Source: Desulfobulbus propionicus (GTDB taxonomy: Bacteria > Desulfobacterota > Desulfobulbia > Desulfobulbales > Desulfobulbaceae). From it: a stretch of DNA of 64,000 nt. The position numbers were made by a program, and so were the translations under genes. How positions within the stretch are numbered: the stretch's first letter is position 1; each line of letters opens with the position of its first letter. The DNA lies in contig PDTE01000025.1 in the NCBI GenBank assembly GCA_002747135.1, positions 1-64,000 of the forward strand, given 5' to 3'. The notes below the pieces were generated by a model. It made no database searches, was not told the DNA's origin, and worked only from the letters and a program-made list of their open reading frames with translations. Below are positions 35,357-44,404 of the stretch, piece after piece.

Positions 35357-35508
35357 AAACCGATCACGGGGGGGTACCGTTGCGTTATTTTCTGTTTCTG
35401 AGGTATACCTGGTCACGGGTGCGTCCTTGCGCAGGCAGGGTTTCTCATTATCCACAACTATGGGGGAGATTGTGATCGGGCAAAGATAAAGTGTCTGTGA
35501 TCAGGTAC
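35357..35508 (-). mobile_element. IS66-type MITE, R3 form, with perfect 8-bp target duplication
   Basis: AAACCGATCACGG at the left and GTGATCAGGTAC at the right. AGAGAAGT flanks it at 35349-35356 and 35509-35516. It lies upstream of the Wzc-like gene, between that gene and the IS remnant. Confidence 0.82.
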
Positions 35509-35589
35509 AGAGAAGTGCTTATTGCCTTTTGTATCATCTCAACCTCTCAATATCTATACAAACAGTTATTTCTTGACACAGGACACGGG

Positions 35590-35758
35590 CCAATGTCAAC
35601 CATCAGATTAAACAGCTTACGTATCCTGCTTGTCTTTTTCAGCCCTTATGCAGCCTTGCCCTGGGTCACAGAGCACTACTGGGCAACGCAGGACAAGACT
35701 CCATAAGGACAAGAAAAATCCGGCGCAATATCCTGACATTTCAGCGTTGACAGGACAC
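35590..35758 (-). mobile_element. Hairpin MITE (family A), one arm eroded
   Basis: Matches the 162-bp family from TATCCTGCTTGTCTTTTTCAG to CAGCGTTGACAGGACAC, in opposite orientation. The left outer arm has an extra stretch and mismatches. It directly precedes the ISL3-like transposase remnant. Confidence 0.8.
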
Positions 35759-35764
35759 GAGAAA

Positions 35765-35910
35765 AGTTAAGGCGACATCGCAGCTTGGCCGAGCTGAAAA
35801 AAATCGCACGAATCACTCGGGAACATAAGGAACTCATCCTCAACTATTTCCGGGTAAAAAAGGAGTATTCATCCGGTATCGTGGAGGGGGTTAATAACAA
35901 AGATACTCAC
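35765..35910 (+). pseudogene. Remnant of ISL3-family transposase
   Basis: The frame encodes KKIARITREHKELILNYF followed by RVKKEYSSGIVEGVNNK, which is the conserved C-terminal DDE region of ISL3 transposases (family pattern: LILN-F, then SSG-VEG-NNK with the catalytic Glu). After NNK the reading changes to unrelated sequence. No start, N-terminus or inverted repeats remain. It abuts the hairpin MITE, which may have inserted into the dead IS. Confidence 0.8.
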
Positions 35911-35971
35911 CTGCCATTTACAGGCAGTCGAGCCAAACGTGACCTTTACTCTGATATGGGTGAGCGGTTAC

Positions 35972-36008
35972 AAAAAAGGGTTGACAGCCGCAGCTGCCAA
36001 CCCTTTTT
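35972..36008 (-). terminator. Rho-independent terminator of dsrC
   Basis: On the minus strand GGGTTGGCAGC pairs with GCTGTCAACCC (one mismatch, loop of four) and runs into six T. It starts 25 bases after the dsrC stop. The flanking A and T runs also make it work in the opposite direction. Confidence 0.88.
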
Positions 36009-36032
36009 AAACAACTGACGTGCGAATGATAC

Positions 36033-36353
36033 TTATACACAGCCGGTCGGTTTTGGCAAACCTGCCATTTTACAAGCACCCTTGCCTGGTCCAGAGGGAA
36101 ACAGTTCATAGATCCGCTTCAGGGGGAAGCCGGTGGTCTTGGAAAGAATACGGACCATGGGCGCAATACCGTTTTTCTTATAGTACTCTTGAAGAGCATC
36201 AATTACCTTTTGATGTTCATCGGTAATTTCAGAAATACCTTCAACGCCTTTTACGTAATCTACCCAATTTTCATCCCAGTCAGCATCTCCCTTGAGCAGG
36301 AAGCCGTCTTCATCAACCTCGTACGAACTGCCGTTGTGTTCAACTGTTGCCAT
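36033..36353 (-). CDS. dsrC: DsrC, dissimilatory sulfite reductase-linked sulfur carrier protein
   Basis: 106 residues. TusE/DsrC/DsvC family with both redox cysteines: C94 (GACKMAG) and penultimate C105 (TGCV), spaced 11 apart as in true DsrC. TusE and regulatory homologues lack one of them. DsrC carries a sulfur atom as a trisulfide from DsrAB to the membrane DsrMKJOP complex in sulfate reducers, or the reverse in sulfur oxidisers. It stands alone, with its own promoter, a strong ribosome-binding site (AAGGAGG) and a terminator, as is usual in Desulfobacterota. It is the best clue to the organism's metabolism. Confidence 0.97.
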   Translation of the reverse strand: MATVEHNGSSYEVDEDGFLLKGDADWDENWVDYVKGVEGISEITDEHQKVIDALQEYYKKNGIAPMVRILSKTTGFPLKRIYELFPSGPGKGACKMAGLPKPTGCV

Positions 36354-36427
36354 GTGTTTCCTCCTTGGCCAATATTAATATGAACGGGTATTGTAATCTC
36401 AACTCAACATAACAGTAAATAAACAGA

Positions 36428-36456
36428 TTTTTACTATAGTGACCAGGGTTTGTCAA
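36428..36456 (-). promoter_or_regulatory. Sigma-70 promoter of dsrC
   Basis: On the minus strand a perfect TTGACA (36451-36456) is followed after 17 bases by TAAAAA (36428-36433). Transcription would start near 36420, giving a leader of about 65 bases. The strong -35 and strong ribosome-binding site fit the high expression known for DsrC. Confidence 0.65.
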
Positions 36457-36474
36457 CAAGTTATCTTTTCTCTT

Positions 36475-36530
36475 TGTAACTACTCCCGGCTGACCCATTC
36501 TGGGGCGGTCACGGCAAAATTCATTTTTCA
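36475..36530 (+). mobile_element. Truncated GTAAC-family element, R1 form
   Basis: GTAACTACTCCCGGCTGACCC followed by GGGGCGGTCACGG matches the first third of R1 elements such as that at 8489. The right part is missing. It lies just upstream of the dsrC promoter. Confidence 0.6.
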
Positions 36531-36566
36531 CTGGTAAGTTGTGCAGAAATTAATCATAATAAGACC

Positions 36567-36723
36567 GTAACGACTCACAGGGCCTGTATCACCCTGGCTT
36601 CCCTTGCTTTACGCCTGTAACTGCTTTCAGCCTGCCCAGATTCGGGCAAGCACGATTGGCAGCTACAGCCCCTCTATGCGGCGGATCGTGATCGCTCAAG
36701 ATGGGTGACCTGAGAGCAGTTAC
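36567..36723 (-). mobile_element. GTAAC-family element, R1 form, full length
   Basis: GTAACGACTCACAGGGCCTG to CTGAGAGCAGTTAC. Flanks ATAAGACC and ATACAACC agree in 6 of 8 positions, perhaps a decayed duplication. With the truncated copy it explains most of the dsrC-ppiD gap; the promoter of ppiD must lie in the last 57 bases or inside the element. Confidence 0.8.
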
Positions 36724-36780
36724 ATACAACCTTTCGCGCAATAACATACTCTTTTACGCAAATCAGGGATTTTTATAGCT

Positions 36781-38655
36781 ATGTTGAATATTTTACGGAA
36801 AAGGGCTCAGTCCATTATTATTCAGGTCATGGTTGGCTTGATAGCGGTCGTTTTTATTTTTTGGGGTGTTGGCACCAATTTGAGCGGCAACCGATCTTCT
36901 GCTGCAGTTGTGAATGGAGAGGAAATCTCACTGCAACAGTATCAAAAAAGCTACCAACAGGCTGTGGATCGTTACCAGCAGCAGTTTGGCGGCCAAATGC
37001 CCAAAGGATTTCTCGAAAATATCGGGTTGAGTCGTCAGGTGCTCAATCAGCTCATTGAGGCAGAGCTTCTTCGCCAGGGAGCCTCAGCAGTCGGGTTGAA
37101 CGTGAGCAGGGAGGCAGTCAGAAGAAAGGTGCAGGAGATGGAGGTGTTTAAGGTAAACGGCAGTTTTGATCTGGGAAAATACAAAACTATTCTCAGCCAG
37201 AACAGGCTTACTCCGAAAACCTTTGAGGCCAGCCTGCAAAATGATTTGATGACCACCTGGATGGTAAAGGGTATCGGCAGCTTTGCCGCAGTTCTACCCC
37301 AGGAGATACAGGCTTGGGACGCCTTTTATTCATCAGAGATAAAGATTGCCTGGCGTTCTTTCTCCGGTGAGGAGTTTATTGACCAGGTTCACGTTGATGA
37401 GCAGGAACTTGCTGACTGGTTTAAAAAAAAGCAGGCCGACTACGTCTCTGAGCCACAGGTAAAACTGGATTATTATCTGTATCTGTTCAGTGAGGATATG
37501 GACGAAGTACATGTCAGTACGGCGGAAACCAGTAAGTATTATACTGACAACATTGATCAATATGCGACTCCTGAGAAACGGCATGCGCGGCACATCTTGC
37601 TCAAACTGGGGCAAAATAATACTGCTGAGCAGAAAAAGGAACTGGAAGAAAAGGCAAGGATTATTCTTGCAAAGGCCCAAAAAGGCGAAGATTTTGCCGC
37701 ATTAGCGCAACAATATTCAGAGGGGCCCAGCAAGTCTTCTGGCGGTGATCTTGGTTTTTTTACAAAGGGGCAGATGGTGCCTGCCTTTGACAAAGCGGTT
37801 TTCTCAATACAACCCGGTGAAGTTACCGGTCCTGTTCTGACATCCTTTGGCTACCATATTATTAAGCTGGAAGAGATACAGCCAGCGGTTACCAGGTCTC
37901 TTGAGCTGGTGCAGGATGAGATAAAAAAAGAGATCAGGAAGAAAAAAGTCCGGAGCCTTACTTTTGCCAGGGCTTCAAAAGCCTACGAGGAAATCATTCG
38001 AGCGGGCAGCCTTGCCAAATTTAGTGAATCCGGCGGTGCCAAAGCAAATGTGACTGACTTTTTTATGAAAAGTTCGCCACCTCAAGCCCTTGCCAATTTT
38101 TCTCCACTTCTTAAGGTCGTTTTTGACTTGCATAAAGGAGAGTTGAGTTCTCTGATTGATATGGATTCAGGGTATGCAATTGCCTATGTAAGTGATACCA
38201 AGGAACCTCAGGTGCCAGACTTTAATGATGTCCGTGAGCAGGTGATAAAGGATTTTTCTGCCGCACAAAGTGAGAAACGTGCCCAAAAGGCCGCTGAAGA
38301 TGCGCTGGCTGCTGCCACGAAAGCAGGCTCCCTTTCTGGTCAGGACGGGACAAAAGAGACCACCTACCTCAAACGCTACAGTGCTTCAGGGGATGTACCC
38401 CAGGAGGTTGTGTCTGCAGCCTTTTCCCATTCAGGTTCCAGGGTTGTCGGCAAGAAAGTGATCCATGCTGGAAATGCTTTGTATATCTATGAAGTTCTTG
38501 ATACCCGGCAGAAGGCCTCGGAGATAACAAGGGAGCAGGAAAAACGCCTTGCTGATCGCTTGCTGGCTACGCAGCAAAGTCAGTTCGTCAGCGCAGTGGT
38601 CAGGCACTTGACGACTGACGCCAGAATCTGGATCAATGAGCAAATCATGCCGTAG
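36781..38655 (+). CDS. ppiD: PpiD-type periplasmic peptidyl-prolyl isomerase
   Basis: 624 residues. One N-terminal membrane anchor (about 15-31, VMVGLIAVVFIFWGVG), then the SurA_N-type chaperone domain (VNGEEISLQQYQKSYQ...LNQLIEAELLRQGA), and a parvulin domain at about 262-362 (RHARHILLKL...DFAALAQQYSEGPSKSSGGDLGFFTKGQMVPAF). A C-terminal region after it repeats helical chaperone features. It assists folding of proteins leaving the Sec translocon. Length and order match PpiD well. It stands as a single gene between two mobile elements. Confidence 0.95.
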   Translation: MLNILRKRAQSIIIQVMVGLIAVVFIFWGVGTNLSGNRSSAAVVNGEEISLQQYQKSYQQAVDRYQQQFGGQMPKGFLENIGLSRQVLNQLIEAELLRQGASAVGLNVSREAVRRKVQEMEVFKVNGSFDLGKYKTILSQNRLTPKTFEASLQNDLMTTWMVKGIGSFAAVLPQEIQAWDAFYSSEIKIAWRSFSGEEFIDQVHVDEQELADWFKKKQADYVSEPQVKLDYYLYLFSEDMDEVHVSTAETSKYYTDNIDQYATPEKRHARHILLKLGQNNTAEQKKELEEKARIILAKAQKGEDFAALAQQYSEGPSKSSGGDLGFFTKGQMVPAFDKAVFSIQPGEVTGPVLTSFGYHIIKLEEIQPAVTRSLELVQDEIKKEIRKKKVRSLTFARASKAYEEIIRAGSLAKFSESGGAKANVTDFFMKSSPPQALANFSPLLKVVFDLHKGELSSLIDMDSGYAIAYVSDTKEPQVPDFNDVREQVIKDFSAAQSEKRAQKAAEDALAAATKAGSLSGQDGTKETTYLKRYSASGDVPQEVVSAAFSHSGSRVVGKKVIHAGNALYIYEVLDTRQKASEITREQEKRLADRLLATQQSQFVSAVVRHLTTDARIWINEQIMP

Positions 38656-38727
38656 AGGCAGTAGGTGTTCAGGTTGAGCAGCTACTCACAGGGCAGGTGC
38701 CGCCCTGGTTGCACCTGCCTCCAATCT

Positions 38728-38911
38728 GTACCTGATCACGGGCACTTTATCTTTGCACGAGCACCATTTCCCGCCTGCTTTTGCGCACGCAAGGCTCACT
38801 TCGCCTGCCTGCCTACTCGAAATCGTGCCTGCAAAACTCTGTTGCACCCCTGACCAGTTACACACCAGAACCAGAGAATAACGCAGAGGCACAGACCCCG
38901 TGATCGGTTAC
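38728..38911 (+). mobile_element. GTAAC-family element, R3 form, containing the start codon of the SNF2 gene
   Basis: GTACCTGATCACGGGCAC at the left and GACCCCGTGATCGGTTAC at the right; inside lies an inverted region around TTTCCCGC. Just upstream (38686-38720) is an R1-like end (TACTCACAGGGCAGG). The GTG start of the SNF2 helicase lies in its right terminus. Confidence 0.82.
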
Positions 38912-41900
38912 GAAAAAAACTTTATTCTGGAACTTGAAGATCGCCCTTTCCTGGAAAAAGTGCTTTTGCAGCTGGTTTCTATTATTTATGAGCCTGTCTC
39001 CAAAACCTTTTTGACAAAATGTATTGCCAGGCTCGCCGACCAGCTTTTTCCCGGTAAACGGCCCGTCAAGGAGGAAATTACCGAAGCCTTGAACAGGCTG
39101 CGGAGCAACGGCTGTCTTTCGTCAAAAAATCAATGTGATCCTGTTGTTGCGGAACATTTAATCAGACAGGCTGTTCGAGAAGGGCGTTTTGCCCCTTTTG
39201 CCGCATTAATTGAGCGTGAAGCCCCGGTATCTTATCAGTATGGTAAAAAAAACACACGCTGTTGGCGGGCATTAAGGCAGTTTCGTATAGGAGTGTATTC
39301 ACAGGATTTTGGCCGTATTGATGAGGCATCGTCCTTCCTGGAGGAAGAATACGATGCGTGTATCGAATCAGCACCCCCTGCAGTTATTGTTACTGCCCAT
39401 GCCTTTGACCCAGACTGGTTGAAAACCCTTCCCGGCTCAATGCAGTTTTATCTTCTGGAACAGGTCGTTCGCTACTCCCTGGAAAACCTGGTTCATTTCC
39501 CTGATGTCATCCGTTATCTCGAAGATGAAGTGGCTTTGTCTATTTCAAAAACGGAAATAGTGCCCTTTCATCGTCTGTTGGCTAATTATTACCTGTTGCA
39601 GGGACGTTTTGCAGAAATTGAAGAGCTGCTTGATCTACACCCGGATTCCTTTCAGGGATCAGGTGTTGCCGGGAGTGTTGCTTTTCTCTTAAGAGAGGAA
39701 AATGAGGCCCTGGAACATTTTGAAAAAGACCTCAAACTCCTGCAGAATTATGCCGGGGATGCCCCAACTTTTTTTTACGGGATAGCTGGATTGTTCTGTA
39801 TCTTTTCCTTACTTACCCGCAACAGGGAAGGTGATACCCAACAGATTCACCTGGCTGTCAATACGGTTTTGCAGCGTTATCAGGGATGCCCTGAAGAGGT
39901 GCCGTTTCGTTTCCTGGACGCTGTTGCCAGTGCGCCAGAAGGAAAATTACCGGACATGATGGCCCTGACAGAGCTGTTTGCCGCTGAGGACCGCAGTCTG
40001 ACCACAATGATTGCGGTTTTGGCCCTGTACTGGATAGGAGTGGAAATCCCCCGTGATTACCAGAGCTCACTACTTGCTCTCCATTATCAGGCAAAAAACA
40101 ATTGTTTTGACTGGCTGGCGATGGAAACGGCTGAGCTTCTGGCTGCCCTGGGCCAAAAGGCGGAAGAGATGAAAGCTGTAGCCGGCGAACTCTCAGCACG
40201 ATTGCAGTGTCGTTTTCTGACACATACCATACAGCCTCCTCACTCCTGGAAGAAAAGTCTGCAAGAGCTGATAAGGGTAACGCGAAAAGTTGGTGAACCA
40301 AGACAAAATATCCGGTTGGCATGGATCGTCTCATACAGCAGCAACACCCTGACCGTTGTCCCCAAAGAACAGAGGAGAATGGCTTCGGGTGGATGGAGCA
40401 AGGGAAGGGTCATTGCCCTCAACCGCCTGATAAACCCGAAAGATTTTTCATATCTGTCCAGCCAGGATCGCCGGATATGCGCAACAATCAGGCACACAGG
40501 CGAGCCTTCAGGGAAAAATGGCGGCTGTGATATTGATTATGAACAGGCCCTGTTTTTATTTGTTGGTCACCCCTGCCTGTTCAGCGAGGCAGCACCAAAG
40601 ACACCGGTTGAGATCGTTGAGGGAGAACCGGAACTGATGGTAGAGCAAAAAGGAGACACCCTGTATATCCATTTTGCCCAGGAACTAGGCAGCGGCAACT
40701 ATGCCGTCTGGAAAGAGACCTCAACACGTTTCCGGGTTATCAGGATCACTGACGATCACAGAAAAATTGCTGCCATCACGGGTAAAAATGGTTTGCAGTT
40801 CCCGGTGGAGGCCAGTCAGCAGGTATTAGATCTCATCGGTAATATCGCCTCGTTTATGACCGTTCACTCTTCCATTGATGTAGTGGGAGAAGATGAGGAA
40901 ACAGAGTCTGTTGAAAGTGATCCGACCATACATATCCATGTCATTCCTTATGGCAGCGGCTTTCGCCTTGAAATGTTTGTCAGGCCGTTTTCTGATAGCG
41001 GCCCCTACCTGAAACCTGGTGCTGGTGCTGCCAATGTGATGGCGGAAATTCGGGGAAAACGCCTGCAAACTCGTCGTAATCTGCTCCTTGAAGAACAGAA
41101 AGCCCGTGAAGTTGAAGAAAATTGTCCTATCCTTGATCTGGCTGTTGACCTTGAGCAGGAGGAAAAAAGGGAATGGCACCTTTTTGATCCGGAAGAGTGT
41201 CTCCAGGCACTGCTTGAACTGGAATCGATTCGGGATATGATTGTCCTTGAATGGCCTGAAGGAGAACGACTGGCAGTTCGGCGTCAGATCGGAGCGAACA
41301 GGCTCAACCTGAATATCCGCACCAACCAGCAGGACTGGTTTGCTCTTTCAGGCCATCTGGAAATCGATCAGGATGAAGTGATTGAGCTGAAGACACTTCT
41401 GGATATGTTGCGCAAGGCGAAAAGCCGGTTTATCCCCCTGGGGAACGGGCAGTTTATTGCCCTGACTCAGGAATTTCGTAATCGACTTGAAGAGCTGATT
41501 CTTTATGGCAATTCCTCTGCAAACGAGGGAGATGAACTGACGATTCATCCTCTGGCCGTTATAGCACTCAATGATTTTGCCGGGCAGACAACTATTGATG
41601 CGGACAGCGGCTGGCAAAGACAACTTGCCGCCATTGACAATGCCCAGAAAAGTGTTCCCCAGGTGCCCTCTACCCTGAAAGCAGAATTGCGGGATTATCA
41701 GCAGGAAGGATTTATCTGGATGAGCCGGCTGGCTGATCTGGGAATTGGGGCATGCCTGGCAGATGACATGGGATTGGGAAAAACCCTGCAGGCGATTGCG
41801 GTCATCCTGAATCTGGCAAGTCAGGGGCCAACACTGGTCGTAGCCCCGACTTCGGTGTGCATGAACTGGGAAGCTGAAGTGAATCGTTTTGCCCCAACGC

Positions 41901-43054
41901 TTATACTTCATCAGTTCTCTGGACACAACAGGCAGATGATGATTAATCAGCTGGGAAAATATGATCTGCTTGTGACAAGCTATACCCTTCTTCAGCAGGA
42001 GATAGATATCCTGGAGAAAATACAATGGCAATCAGTTGTGCTGGATGAGGCCCAAGCCATAAAAAACATGGCAACAAAGCGTTCACAGGCGGCAAAAAAA
42101 CTCAACGCCCGCTTTAAGCTGATTACTACGGGTACGCCTATCGAAAATCATCTGGGTGAACTCTGGAATCTGTTTAGTTTTATTAATCCAGGATTACTTG
42201 GTTCCTACAAGCAGTTTAATCGACGTTTTGGCATTCCCATTGAAAAATATCGGGATCGGGGTGCCAGGCGATCTTTAAAAAAGCTGATTCGTCCATTTAT
42301 GTTGCGGCGGATCAAGTCCCAGGTACTCGACGAGCTGCCACCGAGAACAGAAATAGTGCTTCGGGTGGAAATGCAGCCTGAAGAGATGCGGTTTTATGAA
42401 GCTTTAAGACAGCAGGCTATTGAAAATATTGAAGGAAATGCTGAGCGAAACGGACGGCACCTTCGTATCCTGGCTGAAATTATGCGCCTTCGTCGAGCCT
42501 GCTGCAATCCAAAACTGATACATGAGCATGTGGATATTGCCTCGGCCAAGCTGCAGGTCTTTAAGGAAGTTGTTGCCGAGCTTCTGGGAGGCAAACATAA
42601 AGCCCTGGTGTTTAGTCAGTTTACTGGTCATTTAGCGTTGATACGCTCTTTTCTCGATAAAGAAAAAATCGCATACAAGTACCTGGACGGAACAACTCCA
42701 ACCAGGGAACGTCAGCATCAGGTTGAGAGTTTTCAGGCCGGAGAAGGAGATCTTTTTCTCATTAGTTTGAAGGCGGGAGGGTTGGGGCTTAACCTGACTG
42801 CAGCTGACTATGTTATCCATATGGACCCCTGGTGGAATCCGGCAGTAGAAGATCAGGCTGCAGATCGAGCCCACCGGATAGGACAGAAACGCCCAGTCAC
42901 CGTGTATCGTCTGGTAACGGCCAACACCATTGAAGAAAAAATAGTAAGGCTTCACCAGGAAAAACGTGATTTAGCCAACTCTTTGCTGGAAGGGGCAGAT
43001 GTAAGTGCCAGAATCAGCGCTGAAGAGTTGCTTGAGTTGATACGAAATAACTGA
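38900..43054 (+). CDS. SNF2-family helicase-like ATPase with very long N-terminal region
   Basis: 1384 residues. The C-terminal 460 form a complete SNF2 motor: Walker A DMGLGKT (K961), DEAQ box (1049-1052), TGTPIENHLGELW, FSQFTGHL, SLKAGGLGLNLTAADYV and DRAHRIGQKRPV. Before it lie about 900 residues of helical repeats and beta segments with several Glu-rich stretches, like the long RapA/HepA-related helicases in deltaproteobacteria. The likely role is moving proteins on DNA; the target is unknown. The only start in the open frame is the GTG at 38900 inside a mobile-element end, so the original start has been lost or replaced. Confidence 0.9.
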   Translation: MIGYEKNFILELEDRPFLEKVLLQLVSIIYEPVSKTFLTKCIARLADQLFPGKRPVKEEITEALNRLRSNGCLSSKNQCDPVVAEHLIRQAVREGRFAPFAALIEREAPVSYQYGKKNTRCWRALRQFRIGVYSQDFGRIDEASSFLEEEYDACIESAPPAVIVTAHAFDPDWLKTLPGSMQFYLLEQVVRYSLENLVHFPDVIRYLEDEVALSISKTEIVPFHRLLANYYLLQGRFAEIEELLDLHPDSFQGSGVAGSVAFLLREENEALEHFEKDLKLLQNYAGDAPTFFYGIAGLFCIFSLLTRNREGDTQQIHLAVNTVLQRYQGCPEEVPFRFLDAVASAPEGKLPDMMALTELFAAEDRSLTTMIAVLALYWIGVEIPRDYQSSLLALHYQAKNNCFDWLAMETAELLAALGQKAEEMKAVAGELSARLQCRFLTHTIQPPHSWKKSLQELIRVTRKVGEPRQNIRLAWIVSYSSNTLTVVPKEQRRMASGGWSKGRVIALNRLINPKDFSYLSSQDRRICATIRHTGEPSGKNGGCDIDYEQALFLFVGHPCLFSEAAPKTPVEIVEGEPELMVEQKGDTLYIHFAQELGSGNYAVWKETSTRFRVIRITDDHRKIAAITGKNGLQFPVEASQQVLDLIGNIASFMTVHSSIDVVGEDEETESVESDPTIHIHVIPYGSGFRLEMFVRPFSDSGPYLKPGAGAANVMAEIRGKRLQTRRNLLLEEQKAREVEENCPILDLAVDLEQEEKREWHLFDPEECLQALLELESIRDMIVLEWPEGERLAVRRQIGANRLNLNIRTNQQDWFALSGHLEIDQDEVIELKTLLDMLRKAKSRFIPLGNGQFIALTQEFRNRLEELILYGNSSANEGDELTIHPLAVIALNDFAGQTTIDADSGWQRQLAAIDNAQKSVPQVPSTLKAELRDYQQEGFIWMSRLADLGIGACLADDMGLGKTLQAIAVILNLASQGPTLVVAPTSVCMNWEAEVNRFAPTLILHQFSGHNRQMMINQLGKYDLLVTSYTLLQQEIDILEKIQWQSVVLDEAQAIKNMATKRSQAAKKLNARFKLITTGTPIENHLGELWNLFSFINPGLLGSYKQFNRRFGIPIEKYRDRGARRSLKKLIRPFMLRRIKSQVLDELPPRTEIVLRVEMQPEEMRFYEALRQQAIENIEGNAERNGRHLRILAEIMRLRRACCNPKLIHEHVDIASAKLQVFKEVVAELLGGKHKALVFSQFTGHLALIRSFLDKEKIAYKYLDGTTPTRERQHQVESFQAGEGDLFLISLKAGGLGLNLTAADYVIHMDPWWNPAVEDQAADRAHRIGQKRPVTVYRLVTANTIEEKIVRLHQEKRDLANSLLEGADVSARISAEELLELIRNN

Positions 43055-43099
43055 GTAACGGATAAAGGGTCACTGCTGCAACAGATTGTAAACAAGGAG

Positions 43100-43870
43100 C
43101 TACATTCCTTGCGAAAAGTCGCACAGGTTGTTGATTTTACAGGCTGCGCAGGCTGCACCAAAGCCATTGTCAATATTGACAACACTTATCCCGGCGGCAC
43201 AGGATGTCAGCATCCCCAGAAGTGCCGAAATTCCTGAGAAGTTAGCACCATAGCCGATGGAGGTCGGCACGGCAATGATCGGTTGTTGAACCAGCCCGCC
43301 GATGACGCTTGCCAGAGCCCCTTCCATACCGGCGATAACAATCAAAACACTTGCCTTGCGGATAGCGTCAAGCTGGTCAAAAAGTCGATGGATACCAGCA
43401 ACTCCGACATCAGAGTAGATTACTGCCTTGCTGCCCAACATGGTGCAGGTAACCCTGGCCTCTTCGGCCACAGCTAGATCCGAGGTGCCGGCAGTAATGA
43501 TGGCCACTTCCTTTTTCCGGTAAACAATTTCATCTTTAATGTAAGACAGAGTACGTCCCTGTTTATTGTATGTTGCTTGCGGGCAGTTTTCCAACACCAG
43601 CTCTGCCATGTCGGCGGAAACCCTGGTCGCAAGAATATTGGTATGCGCCTGCATACGTTCAAATATTTCCACAACCTGTTCCGGCTGTTTTCCCTCGGCA
43701 TAGATCACTTCAGGAAAACCATTTCTAAGTGATCGGTGCAGGTCAATCTTGGTGTGGCCGATGTCCAGAAAAGGCAGGTCACGCAGCTCACTTAATGCTT
43801 CTTCAACCTCAAGCCTGCCCGCCCGCACATTATGCAGCAGTATCTTCAGCTTTTCATGAGTACTCATCAT
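43100..43870 (-). CDS. larB: LarB, pyridinium-3,5-biscarboxylic acid mononucleotide synthase
   Basis: 256 residues from the ATG at 43870; an in-frame ATG at 43912 lies inside a repeat and is not used. N-terminal LRDLPFLDIGHTKIDLHRSLR and EVIYAEGKQPEQVVEI, then a PurE-like domain with ITAGTSDLAVAEEA, YSDVGVAGIHRL, VIAGMEGALASVIGGLV and VPTSIGYG, all typical of LarB. It carboxylates nicotinic acid adenine dinucleotide, the first step of the nickel-pincer cofactor of lactate racemase-type enzymes. LarC, LarE and LarA are not in the window. A Cys-rich end (AACAACKINNLC) is common in the family. Confidence 0.95.
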   Translation of the reverse strand: MMSTHEKLKILLHNVRAGRLEVEEALSELRDLPFLDIGHTKIDLHRSLRNGFPEVIYAEGKQPEQVVEIFERMQAHTNILATRVSADMAELVLENCPQATYNKQGRTLSYIKDEIVYRKKEVAIITAGTSDLAVAEEARVTCTMLGSKAVIYSDVGVAGIHRLFDQLDAIRKASVLIVIAGMEGALASVIGGLVQQPIIAVPTSIGYGANFSGISALLGMLTSCAAGISVVNIDNGFGAACAACKINNLCDFSQGM

Positions 43871-43889
43871 GACCATTGGTTCTATTGAG

Positions 43890-44046
43890 GTAACTGCTCC
43901 CAGCCCGCCCATCGTATGGTGCGATCACGACCCGCCGCAGAGAGGGGCTGCAGCTGCCACGCGCGCTTGCCCAAACCTGGCCAGGCTGAAAGCAGCTGCA
44001 GACGTAAGGCAAGTAACATAAAGAGGTTGCATACCCTGTGAGGAGT
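43890..44046 (+). mobile_element. GTAAC-family element, R1 form, upstream of larB
   Basis: GTAACTGCTCCCAGCCCGCC at the left, GAGGGGCTGCAGCTGCC inside, and CCCTGTGAGGAGTC at the right; the right terminus has lost GTTAC. It replaces the native larB upstream region from 20 bases before the start codon. Confidence 0.75.
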
Positions 44047-44157
44047 CAATGTCATCAACTCAAGGGAGCGCACCTCTAACAAATTAAAATAATTTAACAA
44101 TATTGAAATCTTCAAGTCAACATGTTCTATTCTGCTTTAATAATCACAACAAAATAT

Positions 44158-44315
44158 GTACCTACTCACTGGGTGTGTACCTCTCTGGTTTTACCTGCCT
44201 CAAACGTGTAATTGCTCTCAGGCTGCCCCTATCTGGACAAGCACGATTGGCAGCTATAGCCCCTCTATGCGGCGGGTCGTGATCGTTCAAAGAGGGGTGA
44301 GCTGTGAGGAGGTCG
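44158..44315 (-). mobile_element. GTAAC-family element, R1 form, reversed
   Basis: GTACCTACTCACTGGGTG at the left, GATTGGCAGCTATAGCC inside, GAGCTGTGAGGAGGTC at the right. Ends are mutated at one or two bases each. No duplication is visible. Confidence 0.75.
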
Positions 44316-44404
44316 TTTTTTTTAAGTTGCAGGCTTCCCGGGATTTTTTTGACCTGATTTTTTGTTTTTAATCTCGTGATGCTCAGTGCTCAATCAAGAC
44401 TCTA

